DNA of 64,000 nt from Vibrio splendidus (GTDB lineage: Bacteria; Pseudomonadota; Gammaproteobacteria; Enterobacterales; Vibrionaceae), in NCBI RefSeq assembly GCF_002873455.1, contig NZ_MCUN01000009.1:62001-126000 (forward strand), read 5' to 3'. Below the pieces are notes generated by a model. The model saw nothing but the letters and a program-made list of their open reading frames with translations. It was not told the DNA's origin and ran no database searches. A program made the translations under genes and the position numbers. Shown here piece after piece: positions 53,381-62,709 of the stretch; position 1 is the stretch's first letter, and each line of letters begins with the position of its first letter.

Positions 53381-53888
53381 TCGAATGTTACTCAAAGGTT
53401 TCATCGATCCTGTGGCGAATATTGACGTCAGTTGGCTTCCATCGACGGTTGGTTGGAAAGTCGTCTTCATTTTAACGATGAGCTGGGTTGTTTGGAAATC
53501 GTTCCAATTCTTACGCATTTATAAAGCCAATAAGTATCGCCGTGTGGCTGTGCGAACGATTAATGCAAGTCGAGGTAATGTGGAGGGGAATGCGAAAGGT
53601 AGTGATGAATTACAACAAGAACTGCGTAGGATTAACCGCGTAGTAAAGCGAGTGGCTTGTTGCTCCTATCCAAAGAGTAAGGTTGCTATGCTCAGTGGTG
53701 ATGAATGGAGCGAGTTTCTCACTGATTCTTCACTGGGGGCCGTTTTTAATCACGCGCTATTAAGCCAATGGCAAAATGATATTTACAAGGCCTCATCGGA
53801 TTATGACTGGACTGATAGAGAATTAAGCGAGATACGAACAAGTTCTGTTGTCTGGATTAAAACTCATACGAGGGCTTCAAATGATTGA
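53370..53888 (+). CDS. DUF4381-type membrane protein
   Basis: About 172 residues. One membrane helix (about 30-50, WKVVFILTMSWVVWKSF region) is followed by a basic cytoplasmic part and the motif MLSGDEWSEFLTD typical of DUF4381 proteins in MoxR-VWA operons. I choose the GTG at 53370 because a GGGGG ribosome site lies five bases before it. It overlaps the DUF58 gene by 11 bp and the VWA gene by 8 bp, so the block is translationally coupled. Confidence 0.82.
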   Translation: MSDNRMLLKGFIDPVANIDVSWLPSTVGWKVVFILTMSWVVWKSFQFLRIYKANKYRRVAVRTINASRGNVEGNAKGSDELQQELRRINRVVKRVACCSYPKSKVAMLSGDEWSEFLTDSSLGAVFNHALLSQWQNDIYKASSDYDWTDRELSEIRTSSVVWIKTHTRASND

Positions 53889-54936
53889 ATTTGAATATCT
53901 TTGGGCCTTCTTGTTACTGCCCTTACCGATTTTGGTTTACCTTTTTGCCCCAAGTCATCAAGTTCCACAAGTAGCACTCAAAGTGCCTTTTTTTGATGCG
54001 CTGATATCAAGCTTAGGGCTGAATGCAGATAAAGGTTCGAATCAACTAAAAGCGGGTATTTGGCAACGTTCTTCTGTGCTTCTTGGATGGTTATTGGTGG
54101 TCTCTGCCGCAGCAAAACCCGTTTGGTTAGGCCCAGAGGAAACCCGAGATTTGGCCGGACGGGATGTGATGATAGTTCTGGATCTATCTGGTTCTATGGC
54201 AACGGATGATTTCTCTAATCGCGCGGGTGAACAAGTGACGCGTTTAGCGGCTTCAAAAACGGTATTGAATACGTTCAGCCAAAAGAGAGAAGGGGATCGG
54301 TTAGGTCTAATCGTGTTCGGAGATTCGGCTTTTTTGCAATCACCTTTCACGGTCGATCATTCGGCATGGCTTGCGCTACTTGATGAAACTGAACCTGCGA
54401 TGGCCGGGCAAAGTACACACTTGGGTGATGCGATCGGCTTAGGTATCAAAACCTTTCTGTCAGAAAAGCAACCGGAAGACACTCGACAACAACCTGATCT
54501 CGATACCGTTGAACGGTTTAATCGTAATCATCTGATGATTGTACTCACGGATGGCAATGATACAGACAGCTTAGTTCCACCCATTGATGCGGCTAAAGTT
54601 GCAGCGGCACACGGTATTAAAATTCATCTTGTGGCGATGGGTAGCCCCAATACGTCAGGTGAACAAGCCATAGATATAGATGTTATTGATACTGTCGCCA
54701 AGTTAACGGGAGGGCGCAGCTTTTTAGCGATGTCGCCTACGGAGCTAGACAAAGTATACGACACGATAAATGAGCTTGAACCGAGTGTATTTGAAAGTTA
54801 CCGATACCAACCTAAGCAAAGCCTTCATTACTTGCCTTTACTCATCGCATTTGTTTATCACCTGCTGTTCATGATAGTTCGCACCATCTTGAATCTTTAC
54901 ACCAAGTCATCGGCTCATAATATGGAGCAAATATGA
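53881..54936 (+). CDS. VWA-domain membrane protein (BatA-like)
   Basis: About 351 residues. Two N-terminal helices (about 5-22 and 57-75) precede a von Willebrand factor A domain (about 85-290) with an intact metal-ion site: VLDLSGSMATDD, then the Thr and the TDGND motif. A C-terminal helix (about 318-340) follows. This is the BatA topology. It starts at ATG 53881 with a GAGGG ribosome site and ends overlapping the next VWA gene (ATGA). It is probably part of an inner-membrane complex acted on by MoxR. Confidence 0.9.
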   Translation: MIEFEYLWAFLLLPLPILVYLFAPSHQVPQVALKVPFFDALISSLGLNADKGSNQLKAGIWQRSSVLLGWLLVVSAAAKPVWLGPEETRDLAGRDVMIVLDLSGSMATDDFSNRAGEQVTRLAASKTVLNTFSQKREGDRLGLIVFGDSAFLQSPFTVDHSAWLALLDETEPAMAGQSTHLGDAIGLGIKTFLSEKQPEDTRQQPDLDTVERFNRNHLMIVLTDGNDTDSLVPPIDAAKVAAAHGIKIHLVAMGSPNTSGEQAIDIDVIDTVAKLTGGRSFLAMSPTELDKVYDTINELEPSVFESYRYQPKQSLHYLPLLIAFVYHLLFMIVRTILNLYTKSSAHNMEQI

Positions 54937-56528
54937 TAGGAAACTTCCATTTTTTGCGACCTGAATGGCTATTGCTCATTGTGCCATTGTTCGCTGTATT
55001 ATTGATCAATTGGCGTCGGAGCCAGAAGCGACATTCATGGGTCACGCACCTACCGAAGCACTTGTCTGATGCTTTGCGAGTGGGTGAATCGTCTCGGATT
55101 AAGCATCTTCCTATCTTGTTGCTGGGTGTCATTGGAATCATCTCGGTCGTGGTAGGTGCAGGACCAAGTTGGTATCGACAATCGTCGCCCTTTGCTGAAG
55201 ACACTACGCCTTTAGTCGTTGTGCTTGATGTTTCCGAGTCAATGCTGCAGCAAGACGTTGCTCCAAGTCGGTTGTTTCGAGCGAAGAAAAAGATAGCTGA
55301 GTTAATCGACCTACAAGGAAAAGGGAAAACGGCTTTGGTCGTTTACTCAGGTACTGCGCACTTAGCGATGCCTTTGACGCAAGATATTGAGGTGTTCACG
55401 CCCTTGTTGGACGCAATTCAGCCCAATGTGATGCCAAGGGAAGGTAAGTTTGCTGAATATACTTTGCCTGTTATCAATAAACTGATATCAGAAACGGATA
55501 TGGCCACAGTATTACTGGTGACAGACGCTGTTAACCAACAAGCGTATCGCAGCTATCAAGATTATTTCAATGAAACAGGACATCAACTACTTATTTATGG
55601 GGTTGGTAATTCAGATGTTCCATCACCGTTGCCAATGGAAGCTAAAAAACTGTCGAGTTTAGCCAGTGCGGTGCATGGGGACTTTATTGCTTTCACACAA
55701 GATGACCAAGATATCCAAGACTTAAGTGGACAGATCACGTCTTTTGCTGAACTGTCCGCTGATCAAGCGGAACCTTGGTTTGACGCCAGCTATCCTTTGG
55801 TGTGGTTGGTTTTGGTGCCTTATTTACTGTGGTTTAGAAAAGGTTGGTTGGTTCAATGGTGCTTCGTTGCATCGGTATTTTATAGTGCTGTTTACAGTCC
55901 GAACTTGTATGCCGCCGAGTTTTCGTTGGCCGACATCTGGCTAACAAAAGATCAGCAGGGTGCTTTGTATTATCGAGAGCAAGACTATCAGCAAGCGGCA
56001 CAAGTTTTTGACAATGAATATTGGAAAGCAACGGCCTACTATCAAGCTGGAGAATATGAAGTTGCACAACAATTTTACATGCGCAGTGACACCTTGCAGA
56101 GTCAATTAGGTGCGGCGGCCTCGTTGGTCAATCTAAAAGAGTTTGTTGCTGCAAGATCGTTATACCGAGATATTTTGGAACAATTTCCAGGGCAACAAGA
56201 AGCACGCCACAATCTAAAAATAGTAGAAGACGTGATTGCTTACATTGATAATTTTACCGATGGGCAATCCGAAAGTAGTGAGCGCCAAGTGAGCCGAGAA
56301 AATGGTGATAAGCCGAAGCGGTCCGAGGGTGTTGAACAGCAAGTTGAACAAGACCAAGTGATTCAAGAAGTACTATCGGCTGAAGATATATTGAATGATC
56401 CTCGAGCCAATGATAAATGGATGAAACGTGTTCAAAGTGATTTGTCTAACTTCATTACCACTAAGTTCGCGTTGCAGCACCAACAGGGGCTATCCAATAA
56501 AACGGAGTGGAACGATGTTTCAAAGTAG
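54933..56528 (+). CDS. VWA-TPR fusion membrane protein (BatB/BatC-like)
   Basis: A 531-residue protein that joins two roles found separately in Bacteroides (BatB and BatC). Helices at about 9-25 and 53-73 are followed by a VWA domain (about 85-275) with DVSESMLQQDV as metal site. Two helices (about 285-330) follow, then TPR-like repeats (345-435: ALYYREQDYQQAAQVFDNEY, GEYEVAQQFYMRSD). The C-terminal tail is acidic and Gln-rich (GVEQQVEQDQVIQEVL). The BatD gene begins 14 bp before its stop. Confidence 0.9.
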   Translation: MIGNFHFLRPEWLLLIVPLFAVLLINWRRSQKRHSWVTHLPKHLSDALRVGESSRIKHLPILLLGVIGIISVVVGAGPSWYRQSSPFAEDTTPLVVVLDVSESMLQQDVAPSRLFRAKKKIAELIDLQGKGKTALVVYSGTAHLAMPLTQDIEVFTPLLDAIQPNVMPREGKFAEYTLPVINKLISETDMATVLLVTDAVNQQAYRSYQDYFNETGHQLLIYGVGNSDVPSPLPMEAKKLSSLASAVHGDFIAFTQDDQDIQDLSGQITSFAELSADQAEPWFDASYPLVWLVLVPYLLWFRKGWLVQWCFVASVFYSAVYSPNLYAAEFSLADIWLTKDQQGALYYREQDYQQAAQVFDNEYWKATAYYQAGEYEVAQQFYMRSDTLQSQLGAAASLVNLKEFVAARSLYRDILEQFPGQQEARHNLKIVEDVIAYIDNFTDGQSESSERQVSRENGDKPKRSEGVEQQVEQDQVIQEVLSAEDILNDPRANDKWMKRVQSDLSNFITTKFALQHQQGLSNKTEWNDVSK

Positions 56529-57867
56529 GTCAATTCAGCTTTTGTGTTTGGTTATTAACCTAGTGAGTCATTGTGCTTATAGCCAGCCTTCAGCTCACAG
56601 CCAAAATCCTGTTTACAGCTCAAACCCTGTTTATAACCAAGAAACGGTTTATAGCCAAAAAACGGTTTATAACGAGCAGCTAGCTTCGCTCTATGAACAA
56701 GGCAATGTGAAACTTAATGCTTGGCTGAGTCATGCCAGTTCGGATATTGCAGTGCATGAGCAGGTCACTCTCAATATCGAAGTGATGACCGATACATGGT
56801 TCACTCAAGGCACCAAGGTGCATCGTGTCGAAGTGGATAATGCGGTCGTGTTGCCGATCAGCTCGTTTGCCGTCAATTCTACAGTGCGTATTGATGGGAA
56901 GGTTTACTCCAGCCAGCTTTGGGAGATCGTGCTTTACCCACTGCAGAGCGGAGAGTATCTAATCCCGCCAGTCGCGCTTGAAGTTGGGGTAAAGCAGGGA
57001 CGCAATAGTGTCGAAGGGATTGTGATGACCAAAGCATTGTCTTTTGACGTACATAAGCCGTCGGTCAATATGATGCCTGTTCGAAAATGGTTAACCGGAA
57101 AAGAAGCCAAGATCGAAGAGAAATGGACATTTATCTCTCAGAATGAACAGTCGCAAAGTCTAGAAGGTAAGCTCAAAGTGGGTGATGCCATTACTCGTGA
57201 AATTACGCTATCAGCACAAGATACGATCAGTATGCTTTTGCCTGAAGTTGTCGTGCGACCGGATACCTCAGAAAATGAATTTTTGTTTTATCGCGAATCA
57301 ACAAAATACAATGACAGCGAGCAAAGAGGGGTACGTCAGGCACAAAGCTTTGAGAAAGTGACTTATATCGTTAATAGCGCGGGTGACGTCACGATTCCTG
57401 CTATTCGTATATTTTGGTGGGATTCTGAATCTCAAATAGAAAAAAAACTCATCCTTCCAGAGCAACGCTTGGATGTATCACACACGTTTACGTCTCTTCT
57501 AAAAGAGTACAAAGTGGAAATTAGCGTAAGTATTGGTTTTCTCTTATTGGTGGTTTTTGGGTGTGTTTCTTTTTATCGGTTCGTTAAAACTCAACCAAAT
57601 AACAAATGGGTTTCTTTAGCTCGCGCCACCTATAACAAAGATATCGTTTTATATGAAACGGCGGTGTATCAGATTTTACTGGTGCATTTTCAACGCAGGG
57701 TGTTGGCTATAAATCAAGAATCAGTCGAGGGTATTGGGTTGATATGGCGAAAATATCAAAAAAGCGCAATGAGAGAGCAACTGGTGAACGGTGATTGCTC
57801 ACGATTTCTTTTAGCAAAAACGCTGTTAACGCTGCTCATTTCGGCTAGGGCTTCTCATGCTGGCTAG
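56515..57867 (+). CDS. BatD-family protein
   Basis: About 450 residues. A signal peptide (MFQSRSIQLLCLVINLVSHC, cleavage near AYS) is followed by four hexapeptide repeats of the form NPVYSQ (residues 31-54). A large beta-rich periplasmic domain comes next (VHEQVTLNIEVMT, SGEYLIPPVALEV), then a membrane helix (about 343-362) and a short cytoplasmic tail. This is the BatD/oxygen-tolerance layout. I use ATG 56515 with a GGAGTGG ribosome site; the longer in-frame start lacks a signal peptide. Last gene of the operon. Confidence 0.85.
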   Translation: MFQSRSIQLLCLVINLVSHCAYSQPSAHSQNPVYSSNPVYNQETVYSQKTVYNEQLASLYEQGNVKLNAWLSHASSDIAVHEQVTLNIEVMTDTWFTQGTKVHRVEVDNAVVLPISSFAVNSTVRIDGKVYSSQLWEIVLYPLQSGEYLIPPVALEVGVKQGRNSVEGIVMTKALSFDVHKPSVNMMPVRKWLTGKEAKIEEKWTFISQNEQSQSLEGKLKVGDAITREITLSAQDTISMLLPEVVVRPDTSENEFLFYRESTKYNDSEQRGVRQAQSFEKVTYIVNSAGDVTIPAIRIFWWDSESQIEKKLILPEQRLDVSHTFTSLLKEYKVEISVSIGFLLLVVFGCVSFYRFVKTQPNNKWVSLARATYNKDIVLYETAVYQILLVHFQRRVLAINQESVEGIGLIWRKYQKSAMREQLVNGDCSRFLLAKTLLTLLISARASHAG

Positions 57868-57917
57868 AGCTACTCGTGTTGGCTAAAGCTACTCATGTCT
57901 GCTAGATCTAATTATGT
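57842..57917. repeat. Imperfect 19-20-bp tandem repeat, four units
   Basis: Units of the form TGGCTAGAGCTACTCATGT recur four times. The first overlaps the end of the BatD gene (stop at 57865-57867) and the rest extend past it. Confidence 0.6.
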
Positions 57918-57943
57918 CGGATAGAACAGGCAATGGAGCGTCG

Positions 57944-58852
57944 TTAACTTGAAAATTGTCTATTTATCCATCGGGATAGATAGACGATGGCCCAAGCACT
58001 GATAATAAATGGGGCGGTGAGCGGCAATAAAGAGAAAGTATGAAAGCCTAATGTGATGAGACAAGTAAAAAGGATACCAACAACAATCAATGGCCAAGTA
58101 ATCTGTTGATAGAGAACGAGCGCTAAAGTCACCAATACGGCATTGTAACCATACAACCCTTGCTCTAGGTATTCATTTGGAACGCCAATCATATTGCTAA
58201 ATAAGGTACTAATAACAACCGCAGTAACCACCCACATCGCATGCTTGGCGCTGTTGAACGCGACGGCAAACAACATGACTAACCCCGATAGTTCATTGTT
58301 GATAAAGCTAACTTGGCTTATGCCCTTGAGAAACGGTATTACGGTACTTGGTGGCTGGAACCAGTCACATAAATCATTCTTTGAAATTGTGATTAAGCTT
58401 GATGGGGTAGTTGAAGCATCAAAGATCGCGAAATTGAATATTGCGTAGATTAAGTAGATCAACCAAGACACGAGCACGAAGGCGCTGGTGTAACCTCGAT
58501 AAACTTTGAATCGAAACACGATATGAGCAAGAGGTACGGTAAGCAGTGCGCCAACTGCGGTAACCAAGATTAACCACGGCGTCACACCAAAAAAATTGCC
58601 AATGAACAAAGCAACGAGTGCGCCGTTTAAAGCATACAATCCATTATCGATATTTAGTGTGGGTTTGTTGGTGTATTTGGCTAGCCAGTAGCTACAAGCT
58701 GCGCCGAATAAGGTAAGAACGGCCAGTGAAAGCGATTCAAGCGTAATGGCAAATAATAGCAAAAGAGACGTTATGACAGAGGGCGTGAAATAGACTTGCC
58801 CAATACCATTGAGCAAGCCTTGAAGTGGGAGAATGTCCTTATTCTTCTGCAT
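57944..58852 (-). CDS. Urea transporter family protein
   Basis: A 302-residue inner-membrane channel of the bacterial urea transporter (UT) family. The two inverted halves each contain the typical loop: DNGLYALNGALVALFIG (about 69-85) and EQGLYGYNAVLVTLALVL (about 225-242). About ten hydrophobic segments fit the fold. No urease or urea-cycle genes lie in the window. It converges with the BatD operon. The substrate is inferred from the family. Confidence 0.85.
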   Translation of the reverse strand: MQKNKDILPLQGLLNGIGQVYFTPSVITSLLLLFAITLESLSLAVLTLFGAACSYWLAKYTNKPTLNIDNGLYALNGALVALFIGNFFGVTPWLILVTAVGALLTVPLAHIVFRFKVYRGYTSAFVLVSWLIYLIYAIFNFAIFDASTTPSSLITISKNDLCDWFQPPSTVIPFLKGISQVSFINNELSGLVMLFAVAFNSAKHAMWVVTAVVISTLFSNMIGVPNEYLEQGLYGYNAVLVTLALVLYQQITWPLIVVGILFTCLITLGFHTFSLLPLTAPFIISAWAIVYLSRWINRQFSS

Positions 58853-58922
58853 TTTCTGACTATGTTGAATTTTTGATAAGTAAGATTGTATACAATTTTA
58901 TCGCGTTGACCATTATAGAAGA

Positions 58923-59582
58923 CTAATTCTGATACCAACGTTCGCCATAGGCTGCTTGGTAATCCGGCTTGTCGACAAGGCCTTCTTGCTCTGGAACCGT
59001 TTCTAATGGCCCTACGACCGTTCGATAAGGCAACACGCCCGCCCATACTGGGATATCCATATCAACTTTATCGTCATTCACTCCATGTTTACCAATCTTC
59101 ACGGAGGCTTCCGTTAAAGGTATCGCCAATAGCTCGGTCGCGGTGAGCTCTTTCTCATTACTGAGCCTGACTTCATCGGTTCTTCCCGGCGCGATTTTCT
59201 CAATAAAGATATTCAACAAGCGATCCTTTTCTTGGTTGTCATCGATGACTGAAAATGACCCCAACACCACAGCAGAACGATAATGCGCACTATGATGAAA
59301 TGCCGAACGAGCTAACACCCAACCATCGAACAAAGTGAACGTTAAACAGGTTGGCTCTCCTTTTTTTAAGCCTTTCAACAAGCGGCTGTTTTTTGCGCCA
59401 TGGATGTAGACCATATCATCCACTCGCCACGCGAGCATAGGGATAACCATCGGGCCTTGTTCACCTTCTAGTGCAATGTGCGCGATTAAGCTTTCATCAA
59501 TGATTTGATGCAGTTTTTCTTGTTCAAATACGGCTTTGTGAGCCCCTTTTTTAATCGTGGTTCTTTTCGTGTTAGATAACAT
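58923..59582 (-). CDS. Pyridoxamine 5'-phosphate oxidase-like flavoprotein
   Basis: A 219-residue protein with the split-barrel FMN-binding fold. GPMVIPMLAWRVDDMVYIHG (about 43-62) and RSAVVLGSFSVIDD are typical of the NimA/flavin-nucleotide-binding branch of this family. It diverges from a MocR-type PLP regulator, a pairing common in bacteria, and an inverted repeat lies between them. It may reduce a nitro or flavin-linked substrate or handle a B6 vitamer; the substrate is unknown. Confidence 0.82.
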   Translation of the reverse strand: MLSNTKRTTIKKGAHKAVFEQEKLHQIIDESLIAHIALEGEQGPMVIPMLAWRVDDMVYIHGAKNSRLLKGLKKGEPTCLTFTLFDGWVLARSAFHHSAHYRSAVVLGSFSVIDDNQEKDRLLNIFIEKIAPGRTDEVRLSNEKELTATELLAIPLTEASVKIGKHGVNDDKVDMDIPVWAGVLPYRTVVGPLETVPEQEGLVDKPDYQAAYGERWYQN

Positions 59583-59623
59583 AATCGCTCCTTAATCATT
59601 GCCTTTTGATTAATGTAGCGATT

Positions 59624-59672
59624 AACTGGTCTATTAAATAGGGCCACTTTTAAACACTATTTGGATCCAGTT
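59624..59672. promoter_or_regulatory. Inverted repeat between the PNPOx-like and MocR genes
   Basis: AACTGGTCTATTAAATAG and CTATTTGGATCCAGTT face each other across 15 bp (outer pairs AACTGG/CCAGTT, inner ATAG/CTAT). It fills the divergent promoter region and ends at the MocR start. Operator function is inferred. Confidence 0.5.
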
Positions 59673-61130
59673 ATGCAGCCTATTGATGTCGGTGATCTAC
59701 AGTTAGACGAACAACACGAGACGCGCCAAACCGCCTTGTTTCACGCGATCAGAGAGAAGATCGTCCAAGATTTATGGAGCAAAGGCAGTAAGTTACCTTC
59801 AACGCGTAAGTTGGCGCTTGAGTTGTCGGTGAGCCGAAATACGGTAATTTACGCGTATGAACAACTGGTCACCGAAGGTTATATCGAGAGTAAACAAGGT
59901 TCAGGCTTTTATGTGTCGGTTGAGCAGCCAGAACACTTCCTAAGTTTGCCTCAGCCGAAGCGTGTTCAGGATGTACAGGTTAAGCACGTGGTAAGTCAAC
60001 CGAGCGCAAACATAGCCACGCCTAACGACATTAACCGCAGCTTTGCCCCCGGAGTTCCTGATTTAGATGCATTCCCTTTTGCTAAGTGGCAGAGGCTATT
60101 ACAACGTCACTCTACGCGTCAGAACATTGCGGGCAATCAAGACGTTCAAGGAAGTCTAGCCTTGAGGGAAGCGCTCAGCGGTTACCTAGCGAGCAGTCGC
60201 TCGGTTCATTGCAGTGCCGATAGAATCATCATCACCGCAGGTGCGCAGCAGGCAATCTCCATAGGTTTGATGGCAACGTTAGCGATGGGCGACAAAATTC
60301 TTGTGGAAGAACCCGGCTACCGACAAGTGCATAAAATCATCGATCTGTTGAGGCTAGAGCTAGACGGTGTGAGTGTGCGTGAAAAGGCGGGGCTAGATAT
60401 TGAAAAAGTGCTGTCCAGTAATGCTAAGGCTCTCTATGTCACGCCGAGTAACCAATACCCGATGGGAACGACGCTTAATACTGAACAACGCCTCAAATTG
60501 ATCGACTGGGCCAATAAACATCAGTCTTGGATCGTTGAGGATGATTACGACAGTGAGTTTCAGTTTGCTCACCGCCCTTATACCAGCATGCAAGGCTTGG
60601 CGGGAAAGTTAGGGTTCGATGATCGCATCATCTATGTCGGTTCCCTGAGTAAGGTGATGTTCAATGGCCTTCGACTAGGTTATTTGGTGGTGCCAGAAAG
60701 TCTGGTGGCGAAGTGTCTTGAGATTAAAGATGCGCTCACTGGAGACACGGCGTCACATACACAAGAAGCGCTGGCGGATTTTGTTCGCGAAGGCGATTTA
60801 TTGCGTCATATTAGAAAGATGCGTCGTTCTTACAAACTCAAATACGAAGCGATGATCGAGGCTATTAATCTTGAATTCAGTGGTGATCTTGAGGTTATCA
60901 GTCAAGCTGCAGGGCTGCATGTGACGGTGAAGTGGTATCGCGGGATATCAGAACAAGAGTGGAGCCGTAGAGCGGATCAAGAAAATATTGTAATTAGACC
61001 GTTTGATTTTTATGAATACGGCTCGAGTGCTGCGCGTGATTGGAATGCCGTGGTATTGGGGTTCAGTAACATTCGTTTGGATGATATTAAGCCGAAGATC
61101 AAAGCGATCGCTCGGCTTTTTTATCAGTAG
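59673..61130 (+). CDS. MocR-family PLP-dependent transcriptional regulator
   Basis: About 485 residues: an N-terminal GntR-type winged helix (LPSTRKLALELSVSRNTVIY, about 38-57) joined to a type I aminotransferase fold. PLP-binding features are EDDYDSEFQF and the lysine in YVGSLSKVMFNGLRLGYLV, where the SLSK lysine would bind the cofactor. MocR proteins (GabR, PdxR) sense B6 vitamers or amino compounds. I use ATG 59673; a TTG at 59661 overlaps the operator. It likely controls the divergent flavoprotein gene and itself. Confidence 0.93.
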   Translation: MQPIDVGDLQLDEQHETRQTALFHAIREKIVQDLWSKGSKLPSTRKLALELSVSRNTVIYAYEQLVTEGYIESKQGSGFYVSVEQPEHFLSLPQPKRVQDVQVKHVVSQPSANIATPNDINRSFAPGVPDLDAFPFAKWQRLLQRHSTRQNIAGNQDVQGSLALREALSGYLASSRSVHCSADRIIITAGAQQAISIGLMATLAMGDKILVEEPGYRQVHKIIDLLRLELDGVSVREKAGLDIEKVLSSNAKALYVTPSNQYPMGTTLNTEQRLKLIDWANKHQSWIVEDDYDSEFQFAHRPYTSMQGLAGKLGFDDRIIYVGSLSKVMFNGLRLGYLVVPESLVAKCLEIKDALTGDTASHTQEALADFVREGDLLRHIRKMRRSYKLKYEAMIEAINLEFSGDLEVISQAAGLHVTVKWYRGISEQEWSRRADQENIVIRPFDFYEYGSSAARDWNAVVLGFSNIRLDDIKPKIKAIARLFYQ

Positions 61131-61199
61131 CGTTGTGGCTTTTATAAATAGTTGTCGGCATTAGTTGCATTAACTACATTAATGCATGAGGTTCTATGT

Positions 61200-62465
61200 T
61201 TATAGTTTGTCGATAGAAACCGTCGGCTTACCTAACCACTTGCGCCAAGGTAGTGACAATGTCACAAAAACAGTCACAGCATAGAGCATCGACCATCCAA
61301 GACAGATAAACACTAGAGTACATATAACCAAAGCTGCCATTGCTGTGTATCTCGACGTGCCGTTTAACAAGCGACAAGCCGCTAACATTGCAAGCAAGTA
61401 GACCAGAACAAAAATACCGTTAGCAAGCTTGAGAAAGAACTCTAGATCCAAATCCGACAGCTCTCCAATTACACACGAGATAAGCGCGATAAAGCCAATT
61501 GCCAAAGTTGGGTAAAGTGGTACACCACGTCGATTGAGCTTCGCCATTCTACTTTCCGGTCTGTGTTGGCGTGCTTGAGCCCATATCATGCGTGATAAGC
61601 TTTGAGTATAAAGGTTCAGGCTTGCAAAACATGCAAAGAACCCTAGAACGCTAATCACCGTTTTCAAGCCATTTCCAAATAATTGCTCAGTCACCCATGG
61701 GATTGAAGTTGCGTCAAACTCAGGTGAGCCGTACGCACCAATTTTGAGTATTACCACGGAACAAGCCCAATAGACGATGCCTGCGATAAAGCATCCGGCA
61801 ATGATCGCGATGGGAAAATCACGTTGTGGGTTTTTAAACTCTTCACCCATGTGAGCAAAGGCTTCTATTCCAACAAAGCACCAAAACATAACCGCAAGCG
61901 CCGCGCCAAGTGACCAGACTGAATCTGATGTTATTGTCGGAATCGCAATATCAGCGGTGCCGATGTCGGCTTTCCATACAAAAGCACCAACCAAAGCAAA
62001 GATCGACAAAGCAATGATGGTTTGTAGTCGGCCAGAAGACTTACTGCCCATCAAATTGACGGCAATAAGCAGAGCGACGGTAAAGGACTGAGCGCCAAGT
62101 GGTGTGTCGAGTGGTGTTGGTAACAGTTGTTGAGCGAAGCCGCCTGCTAAGGCAATAGCTGCTGGAATGCCCACTGGAACAACACTGACGAATAACCACG
62201 CCACGCTAGTTTCTAACCGCTCACTAAAGGCCTGACGAACAAAATAAGCCGTGCCACCCGCATTGGGAAAACGCTTTCCCAATGATGCAAAGGTTAGGGC
62301 GATCGGACAAATGGCGATAAACAGAATTAACCAAGCTAACAGTGATAATTGCCCTGCGATTCCTGCTGCGATAGCTGGAATCATGAATAACCCGGTACCT
62401 AACAAAGTGGTCGAGAGTTGTCCGATTCCTGAGATCAGCGTGATTTCTTGTTTGAGTTGCGTCAT
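61200..62465 (-). CDS. yjeH: YjeH-like amino acid exporter (APC superfamily)
   Basis: A 421-residue, twelve-helix transporter. The start (LKQEITLISGIGQLSTTLLG, then TGLFMIPAIAAGIAG) and FPNAGGTAYFVRQAFSERLE closely follow E. coli YjeH, an exporter of methionine and branched-chain amino acids. WLFVSVVPVGIPAAIALAGG is also shared. It diverges from an Lrp/AsnC-type gene, whose product probably controls it in response to an amino acid. Confidence 0.9.
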   Translation of the reverse strand: MTQLKQEITLISGIGQLSTTLLGTGLFMIPAIAAGIAGQLSLLAWLILFIAICPIALTFASLGKRFPNAGGTAYFVRQAFSERLETSVAWLFVSVVPVGIPAAIALAGGFAQQLLPTPLDTPLGAQSFTVALLIAVNLMGSKSSGRLQTIIALSIFALVGAFVWKADIGTADIAIPTITSDSVWSLGAALAVMFWCFVGIEAFAHMGEEFKNPQRDFPIAIIAGCFIAGIVYWACSVVILKIGAYGSPEFDATSIPWVTEQLFGNGLKTVISVLGFFACFASLNLYTQSLSRMIWAQARQHRPESRMAKLNRRGVPLYPTLAIGFIALISCVIGELSDLDLEFFLKLANGIFVLVYLLAMLAACRLLNGTSRYTAMAALVICTLVFICLGWSMLYAVTVFVTLSLPWRKWLGKPTVSIDKL

Positions 62466-62709
62466 TCGCTATCCTTGCTGGTGGTGCGGTGTTGTCGTTA
62501 TTTAAAATGGAGGTGCAGAGTGCATACTCTGCACTGTGTTTGAAAGCATACATTGTCGCTATCAATAATACAGCTAGCGAAACGTCTTAAGACACCGTCA
62601 TTTTAACGTTATTAACTTGATTGAACGTGAAAGTGTTGGCTGTTCTATCGAGGAGAATTGTGTCAAATTAGTCTCTATAAATAGAACAATAATGGAAGTT
62701 ATCGTAATC

